From: Stratiolaelaps scimitus
Lineage: Eukaryota > Arthropoda > Arachnida > Mesostigmata > Laelapidae
Direction of reading: 5' to 3'
Assembly: GCA_019614645.1 (NCBI GenBank)
Contig: JABWDB010000003.1
Coordinates: forward strand, 18,995,001 to 19,059,000
Length of the DNA stretch: 64,000 nucleotides
This document shows positions 26,001 through 36,044 of the stretch, piece after piece; position 1 is the stretch's first letter, and each line of letters opens with the position of its first letter. The position numbers and the translations under genes were made by a program. The notes beneath the pieces were generated by a model. That model was not told the DNA's origin. It made no database searches and saw only the letters and a list, made by a program, of their open reading frames with translations.

Positions 26001-26186
26001 ATGCAGCATGAATTCATCGTTGCTATTCTGTTTTTTTTTGTTGCCAGCCTGCCGGTGAGCGGGCACTTCGAGAACGCGAAGCGACGGCGGCTGAAGTCTA
26101 AATCATTAACTGGCTGTACAAGCAGCCTACGAAACCTACGGCCTATCTGGGCAGCGGTTGTGGCGGGCGCCTCGAATAGCTACTAG
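26001..26186 (+). CDS. Candidate small secreted peptide or signal-peptide exon
   Basis: A 61-codon ATG frame whose first 23 residues look like a classical signal peptide: short n-region MQHEF, hydrophobic core IVAILFFFVASLPV, small residues S-G before a possible cleavage. A basic stretch KRRRLK follows, which could be a convertase site. The ATG has A at -3, a fair Kozak context. A splice-donor-like CCG|GTGAGC at 26054/26055 lies inside the frame, so this might instead be a first exon ending just after the signal core. No homologue is recognised. A chance frame is the main alternative. Confidence 0.2.
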   Translation: MQHEFIVAILFFFVASLPVSGHFENAKRRRLKSKSLTGCTSSLRNLRPIWAAVVAGASNSY

Positions 26187-26522
26187 CGAGGCTCCGAACA
26201 GCGAAGACCCATGGTGTGATACGGATGAAGAGACGAAGGTGCGAACAAGGCAAAATATTGCTGTCGTCCCGATCGCCGTCCTCCGCACTGGCTGTGAACG
26301 TTGGCGTTCGTTATTGAAAGAGGGGATCTGTAGGTCTCTGATATTGCTCTAACAATTTTCTGAGTTCAATTTACAGTCTGAGTTCAGAGCGATAGCTACA
26401 ACTGTGGCGGGAACGGCTGCTTAGGTCGGGGTCGTTCATTTCTCCTTCGCAACATCCTCCCTTGTGTTTGCGCCCACCCCGCGTCCGTATGTTGTGCATG
26501 GATTTTGCTATACGTTTACGCG

Positions 26523-26552
26523 ATATATATATATACAAATATATATATATAA
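26523..26552. repeat. Interrupted (TA)n at the SINE 3' end
   Basis: TA tract with one CAAA interruption, running directly into the 3' terminus of the SINE fragment at 26553-26617. Confidence 0.9.
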
Positions 26553-26617
26553 TAAATTTTCCGGGCTGACCCACAGCCAACATTTAACTTTCACGGTACT
26601 GCTTTCGGCATTGCTTA
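26553..26617 (-). mobile_element. tRNA-derived SINE, family 1, 3'-end fragment
   Basis: Minus strand, about 65 bp: GCAATGCCGAAAGCAGTACC, then a CGTGAAAGTTAAATGTTGG block, then GTGGGTCAGCCCGGAAAATTTAT. It is flanked on both sides by TA microsatellites. The fragment is internally intact and closely matches 22162-22282 over the shared part. Confidence 0.85.
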
Positions 26618-26635
26618 CATATATATATATATATA
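26618..26635. repeat. (TA)n microsatellite
   Basis: About nine TA units abutting the truncated 5' side of the SINE fragment. Confidence 0.9.
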
Positions 26636-27174
26636 CATTACTATACATATTACTAGACAGTATCGTCATGGTAGAACTTTGAGTAAAACTACTCTCGTCC
26701 GCACATGACGAAACTAGGCAGAACAACCACCTCGTCGCTATTCCATTAGCCATCACCTGAAGGAGAGGAGAGCGCTGAAACAACGCAGCTCCGGTTGTCG
26801 CTGTTGCTCAACGTAGTCTATGTAGTTGTTGTAGCAGCAATGCAGTGGTAGTAAACAACAACTCAAGCGTTCCCGCCATCTGATCGCTCGCTGGTTGTCC
26901 AGACTGGAAGGAGGGAGGCCTTTCTATTTCTTTCAGCTTTTGCTTTTCTTTCCCTCTTTCCTTTATTTTCCTTGTTTATCTCTCAAACAGAAGACGACGA
27001 AGCGACCTAGACAGCTCTGCGCTGGTGCGCTGAGTGTCTCAACGGTCGTTGAGTTGACATGGCCTGGCCTGGTACTAGTGTTACTGCGAGCCGCAGTTCT
27101 TGGCCTCTCTCTCTCGCTTTCTCTCTCTTTCTGCGCCATTTGGCTGAGAGTGAAGAGAAGTGTCTGTCTTCTAG

Positions 27175-27630
27175 ATGTGGGAAGAACTCGGTGGGACGAA
27201 CATGTGCGTCCTGGAGCCGCTGAGTCTTCTCGAACTCCTCCGGCGTTTGTTCAGACCGTCACCAAGACGCGGCGGCGGCGACGGCGAACCGCCCCCGGCT
27301 GAGGCTACTACGACTGCTGCTGCTACCGTTACTACTACTACTACTACGATTACAGCTACTGCAATAATGCTACTGCTGCTGCTGCTGCCGCCAGTGTCTG
27401 ACGTCGCCCCGCTGGATGTCGTTCGATCGTTAGAGAAGCTGGTAGCTCGTTGTTCTTATGAAAGGGCTGGCGTCTTCTTCTTTTGCTCTGGCTGTGAACG
27501 ACAGTCATCCAGTCATCTGAGAGCTTGCTTGTGCCTCCAGCCAGCGGCAACCGCGGTGGTGACAGCCGCGGAAACAGGGAGGCTTTCAGAGAGCAACAGA
27601 AGCAGAAGCAATATACTGCGGGATTTCTAG
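27175..27630 (+). CDS. Candidate low-complexity coding exon
   Basis: A 151-codon ATG frame. Residues 1-30 are leucine-rich and protein-like (LEPLSLLELLRRLFRP); then an Arg/Gly and Pro stretch, a Thr-rich run from ACT/ACG triplets (about 44-62), five to six leucines from CTG repeats, and a Cys/Ser-rich end. The ATG directly follows a pyrimidine-rich CTGTCTTCTAG, which resembles a 3' splice site, and an in-frame TAG sits just before it, so as an exon it would begin exactly there. The Kozak context is poor, triplet repeats favour long frames by chance, and an opposing 101-codon frame overlaps. No family is recognised. Confidence 0.15.
   Translation: MWEELGGTNMCVLEPLSLLELLRRLFRPSPRRGGGDGEPPPAEATTTAAATVTTTTTTITATAIMLLLLLLPPVSDVAPLDVVRSLEKLVARCSYERAGVFFFCSGCERQSSSHLRACLCLQPAATAVVTAAETGRLSESNRSRSNILRDF
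27303..27390. repeat. Mixed CTG/ACT triplet-rich tract
   Basis: Blocks of CTG and ACT triplets (GCTGCTGCT, ACTACTACTACTACTACG, CTGCTGCTGCTGCTGCCG) inside the candidate frame at 27175. Confidence 0.85.
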
Positions 27631-29078
27631 CCAGGCCGACTTGAGAGGGAGGAATACGCACTTTTCCAGGGGTTGCCTTGATGCTTTCAAGCAGACCTAG
27701 TATTTCTATGCGTGAATGAATGAATGCAGGCTGGATGGCTGGCTGGCTCGATAGCGGCAGTTGTACTTTGTGGTGCTAGGCAGAGACTGACTGAATCCGC
27801 GGCCCCAGCTGATAATTAGCGATTGATATGAATTCGCATAATAATAATAATCATAATAGATTATACATCATGGACGCTCAATATGTCTGAAGCTAATACA
27901 CCGAGTGGGAGAAGATGCAGAAAAAGATTGCACTTGGATCCTTCAATTTCTATGCCTACGTTGCCGCCTTCCCCGGCGAGGATAGACCATCCGTCGACTC
28001 GTTAGCGAGATGTGCGTTTGCTGTTTCCTTGCGTAGAGTTGTATTTGCCGACGTGCGCTCTCATTGCTTACACGACGACAGCGAATATATTCACCATCTG
28101 CCTGGCACAAGGACATTTAGCTTCGAATTCATTTAGTTCGCCCTTCGCAGGGTGAAGTAGGCCACAGTGAGGTGTACTGCTTCAGGCGCTGTTTCTGTTA
28201 CTGCACAACGTTAGCGCCCTCGCTCCTCCTGCACGCTGTCGAAAATGGGGGTGACAGTCAGCAGAAACAGTACCGCGAATTCGACGGATATCGTTGAATG
28301 TCCTTATCGCCAATTCCCGTGCCGTGACCCCTTGCCGGTTGCCGATCGTCGATGGCTGCTTCAAGCGAAGGAGGTTTCAACCGGCAGTATGATGCTGAGG
28401 TGTTGCTTGCGGTGAATATTAACATTGATGCGCGTCGTGCACACTAGCACTATCATACTATGAGAAGAAAATTGGCATGGATCGCGGCTATGCTGCGGTT
28501 ATCAAGGGCCATGGCGCGCGAGCGCTCTGCTGCTGCTGCGGCCTCGGCCGCCAGGGTCTACGGATGTGATGGCCGTCGATAGTGATGTCGATAACGATTA
28601 CGTTGTTATTGTTGTCATCGTCAATTCACACCCCGTGAGGGGCTATTCTGCCGTGCGCTCGGTCAAAGTCGAAAGTAGGCACAACCGCTCGGCCTGAAAG
28701 TGGCTTTGGCCTGTCGACGTTATGGCAACTAAAAAAGATTATTATTGCTGTTTCCAATATAGCCTACGTCCCTTCCCGCAACCTCTCATCCGCTTTCACA
28801 TATGCACATGCATAAACGAAGAACTAGGAATTGACGGCAGGTCGGCTTACATTTGCGGTGGCATAAGCAGAATACGTCTCCTCCTATTTGAGAGCAGACA
28901 GACATCAGTAAGATTGGGTACAGATCGTTTGTGGTCGTTCCCGATATGACTAGTGTTTGTAAATGTTTTCCGTTGCTATCTCGCGTAAGACCGCGTAACC
29001 GAAGGAGCTGAACGAGTGAACACCTAACAAAACCAAGCCCTTACATCACATATGAGTTGAATGCGAATAACCTGTACA

Positions 29079-29079
29079 T

Positions 29080-29107
<28 letters not shown>
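29079..29107. repeat. (TA)n microsatellite
   Basis: About 14 TA units. Confidence 0.95.
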
Positions 29108-29110
<3 letters not shown>

Positions 29111-29621
29111 TTATACCTATGGAAATTGTTATTCTAGCTGTAAACTTGGACCTCGTTGGCTGGTCTTATTCTTTCTATGGGTGCAGGTCTGGGAGAGGCG
29201 TTCGCCCCGAACGCGATTGTTTCTCCTCCATTTCAAGGAAAACGAATCCTCTCGAAGGCAGGTTTTCGATTACCTACTCTAAATTGAGCTGTCACAACCA
29301 ATCCATCCATATACAGAGAGAGGGAGAGAGAGAGCAATAGGGGATATAGTATCGATGCTACAAGCTGCAAACAAACAAAATCCACGAAGAAGAATCGACG
29401 CCAAGATGGATGACACAGCTTTAGTGTTATAGTATTATTTCTCTCTCAAACTATTATTTTTTTTTTGTTATTCAAAGCATTCTATGCATTTGACGTATCC
29501 ATCCACAACTGTTGTGATTGCGTTGTTATCATTCTTGCTGGCTTTTTTTCACAGTGGGGTTCGCGTACGTTGAGCCACGCAGACGATGCCGTAACACAGT
29601 ACGGCTCGTGTACGAATATAG

Positions 29622-29645
29622 AATATATATATATATACATATATT
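29622..29645. repeat. (TA)n microsatellite
   Basis: Interrupted TA run containing one CA. Confidence 0.9.
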
Positions 29646-30575
29646 GGCTGCATTTTATCCGCCATTGTTTTGGCGAGATGCTGTGCCGGCCAATGGTAAC
29701 TTCTCTTGCTCGGTGGCGGGTGTGCTCTCATAGCTCGAAAGGCTGCCAGTTGGACGGATTGCTGCAACACCGAAGCCAGCAGCACTAACCGCAGCAGCTT
29801 CACTAGGTTGCTCGGTCGTCATCGCTAGCCTATGCTAGCCTACAACGGCGACAGCGAACGCAGCAAGAACAACGGCAGCACGCAGACAACATCGGTGACG
29901 GTGGCTGGTTACGGGGCGTTGTAAAACATTTACAGCACCCTCCTCCCCCGGCCTTGAAGTCCGCTGCATTCGCACTCGCTGTTTGGGCTAAGTTGAGCAT
30001 CAGGAGACGGCAGGGGAATATCCGTCGACCTGGATCGCTCCTCATTCATTGCCGTCCACACGTGCACACGCAAATGCGAAAGGCGTCGCGTAGGAGCCCG
30101 TCAATGTGTGAAGCCCGGTGCGCTCCTCGTCCGATACAGCGCCAGCAGCAGCACGATCGTAGTAATACTGCAGAACCCGGAGGACGGACGGACGGACGGA
30201 CTCGATTACAGAAATATCTCGAGCAGCGTTTCGCGGGTACCAGCACTGGCCCGACGAAGCAATAGCGGTTCAATGCGCCGAGAAGAAGCGTAGGGGCATA
30301 GTTCTGCTCTGCAACGAGACACGAACCCAGAGGCAGGGTGGGGGGGGTTGAAGACATCTGTGAATTGAGAAAATAGAGGGGCACGTGAAGAAAGCGAATT
30401 GTTCAGTAGCACAAAAAGAACGACGACGAAGAGAACGACGATGAAGGGCCGACGAAGAATAGGACCAAGTCCTAAATCTCCGCTGTAAGACCTCGGCGTT
30501 AGCTTGATGGCTCGATGAATGAATGGATGGATGGATAGATGAATTGCCCAGGTTCGCTTTTTGAAGCGTGCTCGT

Positions 30576-30601
30576 GCTGCTGCTGTTGCTGCTGCTGCTG
30601 T
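30576..30601. repeat. (CTG)n triplet run
   Basis: CTG units with one TTG interruption. Confidence 0.9.
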
Positions 30602-30799
30602 CTCTCCTGTTATGTCTGCGGAGCACGCGTTCGTTTCTGTCTATTGGAAGGTGGAATGCCCAGTGCATAGCAGAGTCAACAACAACAACCTCCACTTCAT
30701 CCTTCTCATTTTCTAGCTAGGGGCTACTGTATATATATTCGTCGGCTCAAGCGGAGAACGAACGACGCGAATGAATTCGTCGGCTTTGCGCCACACCTC

Positions 30800-30823
30800 A
30801 CCACCACCACCACCACCACTCGT
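30800..30823. repeat. (CAC)n triplet run
   Basis: Seven CAC/ACC units; read on the minus strand they give a poly-Trp frame, which is clearly not coding. Confidence 0.9.
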
Positions 30824-31102
30824 ATGATCGCGAAACTATTCTGAACTGACCTGATTGGATCCCTACTGAATCATTGATAACGGTTTTGACGGAGAAAAAG
30901 TGAGACGAATGGATGTGCGCGGGAGATGACATGGCGGAAGCTCCAGTAGACAAATTGGATGAACAATTGTATTTTGTCATTTGTAGGCGAGCCATGCCAG
31001 TGTGCTGGTAGCGTGCGTAGCACCCTTGCTTAACGATCTTGATAGGAACAAACATCACTTTGCCACCGGCCCTTGTAATGTTTATTAGAATGCCTAAAAG
31101 TG

Positions 31103-31293
31103 AAATTTTCGGCGAGATTCTCAGCCTGTAATATTTAACTCAGTCCACGGTGCAATTGCTTTTGGTATTGCTTCATGAGAAGGATCCTTTAAATGCAAAT
31201 GTGCAACGGTGAGATTGAACCCGGTGTGCACCTACGAGTGTCCTCCGATGGCAGCTTGGGGGCCCACACGAATTCACCACTAGGCCACCACTG
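31103..31293 (-). mobile_element. tRNA-derived SINE, family 1, full-length copy
   Basis: Best copy for defining the head. On the minus strand it carries a perfect-looking A-box TGGCCTAGTGG (31277-31287) and a B-box-like GGTTCAATCTC (31211-31221), about 55 nt apart. The CCGTTGCACATTTGCATTT junction and the body follow, ending at CTGAGAATCTCGCCGAAAAT. The wide A-B spacing would fit derivation from a tRNA with a long variable arm (Leu or Ser class); that is inference. The 3' end is more diverged than in the copies at 22 and 26 kb. Confidence 0.85.
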
Positions 31294-33150
31294 GGCGATT
31301 GCCCAGATGTGTGTTATAGTACACTTGCAGGCAAATATGCGAAGTACGGTCAGAGGAGCTAGCTACAAGGAGCTAGATATAACTTGTCCGTCGTGGTAGT
31401 TGTTGCTGCTGCTGCTTAGCGTTGCTGTTTTTTCCATTGTTGTGGTTGTCAGCTTGTTTCTGTTGTTCTTGCTGGAGCCAAGAGGCATCATCCGCATCAG
31501 CATCATAGACTGATATGAATCTCATATCAGCCGGCTGAATGGAAGAAATCATATTCGTCCAGCCTTTATCGTCTGCGCCGATCGCAGAACTTGACATGCG
31601 GCTCGAGCGTGTATGAGACCACAAAAGCGTCGGACGTCGCTCTGAAATGCAATCCCAATTTCATTTGCATGGAGTGGCGGGCGAAGCCGTACAGTCAGGG
31701 CAGTGGGGGCCGTCGGGACAGACATCGTCTCTCGATTTTGTTGTTCCAGCCCTGTTTGACCAGAAGAGAGATGGGCGTGTCATCACTTGCCGCTGATGCT
31801 GCTGCTGCTGTGACTGTTCTATGACGAACGTAGGATAACACGTTGGCACGCACCGTCAATCGTCTCCCCATCGCGAACGTCATATCGCTGAATGTTCCGG
31901 CATCAGCGCTATACTCTACGTTGTATGCAGATGATGCTACTGCCGCTGTTGCTGCTGCTGCATACGAAAGAAACAGGACGATAAGGCGTCATGTCACGTT
32001 CGGAGGCCGCTCGAATCACGCTGCTATTTGCACCCAATTTTATTCTTGCCGCCTTCGAGAGGTTTCACCCAAATGTTGACGGCGGCAGAACGCTTCTCGC
32101 TGCCAGTGGGAGACGAACACTTCCGAGCGGTAGTGATGGTCCAAACTCCTGGCTGATTGCGTGAGCGCATTGCCATTGTCATGGGAGGAGGACGGGGGGG
32201 GTATCGCGTGTTTTTAGGGAATAGTATAGATAAGTAGTTTTTCTTATAAAATCTTATTCACTGAGGAATATTAAATTAGAGGTTATTGTTTTTGTTTTCC
32301 GTGTGTGTGTGTATTTTGTTGTGTTAATAATAATAATGATAATAACTGAAGATGCTTGTCGATTGTTCGTACAATCAATTGTTGTATGTTGGAGATTGCA
32401 AGCAATCAGGTGTGCGAATGTCGTCGTCGCCGAACTGTCTACCTGCACCGTGACCAAAGCGCGAGAGCAGTTTTGTCAGCTTCATTTCAGTTTATCCAAT
32501 TATAATAAAAGTTAATTGTTCTTTTAACAGCATTATATATACATATATTGACACAATTCCCTGAAAGGTGATTTATTCCTGTTCTGGCCTTCGTATCATC
32601 TCTGTCGAGGACATGTCAATTCGGTGTCGATCTGCTCGCAGCTAAACTTGTTGCAACACACCAAGGCATGCATTGTACGCTCGCGGAGGAGGGATTGCAC
32701 CCGTCTGAAGCTAACGGAATATAAGCCCGTAAGCGGTAGCTCGGACGGTCTGGTAAAGGTTGGCTGGGTTTTTGGGGCTCTAAGCGCGTATTGTCGAATG
32801 TCGGCAACGTCGAATAGCGCACGTCCAGTCATGGTCTATAGAGCACATTTCGCAATGAACATTCAGCCGACGTCAGAATTCGCCTCCTCATTATGAAATC
32901 AGACACACTGCTAGCTTGTGCAGCTGGCCGAGCGGCTGACTGACTGAAGATCGATCTGTCTGTCTTTCCTGGAGATTTATGGGTGAGTGCATCCGATGAA
33001 GTAATCAACAATGGGCTCTACCATCGATAATGCAACCCCATTGGACCCAATGATAGTCCACTACGATTGGATTATACACACTATGAATAATTGACTCTCT
33101 ATTCTAATTGCCTGCCATGATCCAATTTGCCAGCCGACCGTCTTGCGACG

Positions 33151-33151
<1 letters not shown>

Positions 33152-33182
<31 letters not shown>
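33152..33182. repeat. (TA)n microsatellite
   Basis: About 15 uninterrupted TA units. Confidence 0.95.
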
Positions 33183-33185
<3 letters not shown>

Positions 33186-34137
33186 GGATATCGTATTTGT
33201 TGATCAACGACCAGAAAGAAAAGCTTGTTGTGAGCAAATGCGTAGGTTAGTTTCATTGGCGTGCTGCACATATTGCTGTTTAGCACCGAGCATACGGCAT
33301 TAAGTACTGTGCGGTGCAGATTTGACCGTACAATAGCATCATCGACATTTGTATTATCATAGAGCTGAGCGGCCTCGTGAATTCGTTTTGTGTCTTCATT
33401 TTCGCATATTCGCACAAATTTGATCAAGTACATCGAATACAGTATCGTTAGTTCCCGATGCGTATAGAAGATATAGGCCAGAAATTAGGTTTGGGCACAA
33501 CTCGTTATTGTGTCAAGCGCTTCGACAAATTAACGAAAGCGACCGAGGGCAGAATCGTTAGACTGACAGACGCTGGAGAGAAGTCTCGATCTCTATATCT
33601 CTCTCTTCCGAGTAGCTCACAATGCGATGCAACCTCTCATAAAAGCTCTACTATTAGACAGAACTATCATTTGCTTCGTTCCGAACAAGTGGATGGAAGA
33701 CAGAATACCCAGTTCGCCCAGCTGGCTAACCGGAAAGCCGTTACCGTTCCCGGTATAACCGACTCGACATAAAGAAGACTCCCCCGTGAGTTCCTCCATC
33801 TTCCGTGACCTGCTGTCCTCTGTGTTTCTTGCTTGACTGACCACCTGGCTATCGTTCTCTGGCCGATCGCCGCTGGTAAGCTCCGTTTCATTTCTTCAGT
33901 GCGTTCGCGCTGGCAATTTGCCGCTTTCCCGCCTGGGTGCCTTTCAAAGTCATCGGGAGCAGCGATGGCAATGTTCTCAAGGGATCCTCGCCTTAGTTCG
34001 CTCTTGGGACTTGACGCGATGATGGCCACTTAGCGGATTGGCTGTCAGTGGACTGGGCGTCGTCCCGTCTGAAAACTCGCTTTCAAACGGCTGCGAAGAA
34101 ACTATAGTCGTTGGAGGGTGGTGGTGGTACCACATCG

Positions 34138-34165
34138 ATGGGCTGGCTGGCTGGCTGGCTGCCTA
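34138..34165. repeat. (CTGG)n tetranucleotide run
   Basis: About six GGCT units. Confidence 0.9.
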
Positions 34166-35252
34166 CCCCGAATCTACCGTGGCTAGCAGCGGTCTTAGTG
34201 GCCGAACCGAGTCGTCAAGCGCTGGGCTTAACTGAAGGGCCACCAACTAGAGTGCGCTAACGCCGACCAGGCGGAAACCCTAATCTCGCCTGTATCCATT
34301 TGACTAGCTCATGCCGCCTTTGTTACTATCCCACAGATACATAAGAAGGGCAAGGCACTTCTGGTCAACGACCCTCGGCCGCCCACAGCACCGGTCGTCA
34401 TCGTCTGTAGAACTACGCGAGCAGATGACCTGGATAGGTGGATGCAATGCTATTGATAAATGCCATGGCTATTCAGAGCTTGTCCAAAGATCTGCCTAAA
34501 TACGATAACGGATTCAGTAAGCATTGAGCAAGCAATCGCCGATAAGATCATTATGTGTGGTCCTCATAGAACAAAGAACTTGACCTTCGCAAGGTCACCC
34601 ACGTGGAATGACTCAGCCGAGGTAAATTAAGGAAGACGGTTGAGAAGACTACCGTCGAGGATGGGATGAAAGATGCGGACAATGTTCTCACGTCGGGGAC
34701 GTAGCAACAAGGCGTACACGCCTGTTGTTATGACTTATGCAGACGTTGATCTGCGGTGCCTGGCCAAAAAGGTCACGCGCTTTTGCCCCCGAGTTGAATA
34801 GAGTGGATTTCTATTCTTAGACCTTTCACCACATCTTTCTCTCCTGCAGGTCGCTCTTTGTACACCTCACATCAAGACGGTAGTTCGTTTTGAACAGCGA
34901 AAACCACTACTAGTTCACCATATATGTGTAGTGTATATATATTTCTCTATCTACTTGCTGACGCCATGTGCTAACATGTATGATCTCGCATGCTGTGCGT
35001 TTTCAGGGAATTGTTACGAAATAAACTCACTCGAATCTCGGCCGACTCCTTCCTCATTGTTAAGTCGCTGCAATCCGTGTAAGTATTCATTGGCAGGAGA
35101 AGCAAGAATGATAAGGTGACATAAAATATCGACATTCGTAATTTTTGTGAAATCGATTTCGTTGACTTCGTCGGCCGACAAGCGCTAAACGTGCAGCTAA
35201 TCGGGACCGGTGGGGGCGTGTATTTTCAAGGATTTTCAATGTCCATCCAATT

Positions 35253-35325
35253 AGCAATCTAGCTTAACTAAGCAATCAAATAGCTTAACCATCGTAAGCC
35301 TCAGTTTACGATAGTTAAGCTATTT
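35253..35325. repeat. Tandem repeat plus 20-bp hairpin
   Basis: AGCAATC..TAGCTTAACTA (35253-35270) is followed by a similar unit with an AA insertion (35271-35291). The second unit then forms the left arm of a hairpin: 35278-35297 pairs with 35306-35325 over 20 bp with one mismatch and an 8-nt loop. The same core, TAGCTTAAC, is therefore present three times, twice direct and once inverted. Confidence 0.85.
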
Positions 35326-35939
35326 GCCGTTCGTTTGTTTCCTCTACGCCATTCACACTGCTTGCCTACACAACGCATTTAAATTACCAAGCGCTTCATG
35401 TCATACAACGACGTGGGGATTGTGAAGTATGGCCCGTATACACGAAATACGACAGCTCACACTGTGTTTGTGTGATACATCGGGTACGTAATCACTGATG
35501 TGATAGGAAATCCCTGTTTGTCAGAAGAGCGCGCTAGTAGAATACATTGCCGTATCTGCCTGCCCGCAGTTAGCTCATGGTGTTTACTGTGGATATCTAA
35601 AGATGTTTTTCATCTTATCAAATCAGAACGGTTAAAGCGGTGGAGTGCCTGGCAGTCGGATTTATCTGTGAGAAAGAGAAAAAAAAGGATCTATTTGGTG
35701 TAAATAGATAAAGCGGTGTAAATACTTATTCTCTTCGACGCAGCGACAGTCTGACATCGGCACAGGCAACAGCTGCTTCGGAGTTCCAGCTCGTCCAGCC
35801 TCGTCGACTTCATCTCCCTGCGAGCCGGATCGAGGGGTCGAACCTCTTCGATACCTCGTTGTCCGTATCTTCTGACTCTACCCCACTGCTATAGCATATC
35901 ATATTTTGTTTGTTGCTTCTTGCTTTTTATTTGATAGCA

Positions 35940-36043
35940 GCTACCCTAACGAAGGGGAGGGGGCGGCCATGGTGTTGGCATGCATTAGCATGCCAACACC
36001 CCCCTTTATTAAAAAAAAAAAAAAAAAAAAGCTACCCTAACGA
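35940..36043 (+). mobile_element. Short polyadenylated retroposed insert with target-site duplication
   Basis: GCTACCCTAACGA occurs at 35940-35952 and again at 36031-36043. Between the copies lies a 78-bp insert: a G-rich start, a hairpin with 13-bp perfect arms (35971-35983 and 35988-36000, loop ATTA), CCCCCTTTATT, then about 20 A. A direct repeat immediately flanking a poly(A)-ended insert is diagnostic of target-primed reverse transcription by a LINE-type enzyme. The body matches no element I know, has no B-box, and is too short for a processed mRNA unless severely 5'-truncated. The preserved A tract and exact duplication indicate a recent event. Confidence 0.85.
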
Positions 36044-36044
36044 T

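Larger units (their letters stand above)
27640..31095. other. Non-coding stretch
   Basis: It contains TA runs (29079-29107, 29622-29645), a GGAC tetranucleotide run (30182-30201), CTG triplets (30576-30601) and an ACC run (30800-30823). None of the open frames is convincing. Confidence 0.6.
31300..35250. other. Non-coding stretch
   Basis: It holds a TA run (33152-33182) and a CTGG tetranucleotide run (34138-34165). Frames up to 120 codons are present on both strands with no domain character. I see no RNA gene. Confidence 0.6.

Noticed and set aside
35971..36000. Histone mRNA 3' stem-loop or bacterial terminator
   Set aside because: Stem sequence and loop differ from the histone stem-loop. 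A bacterial terminator would be followed by T, not A, and the flanking duplication shows it is an insert.
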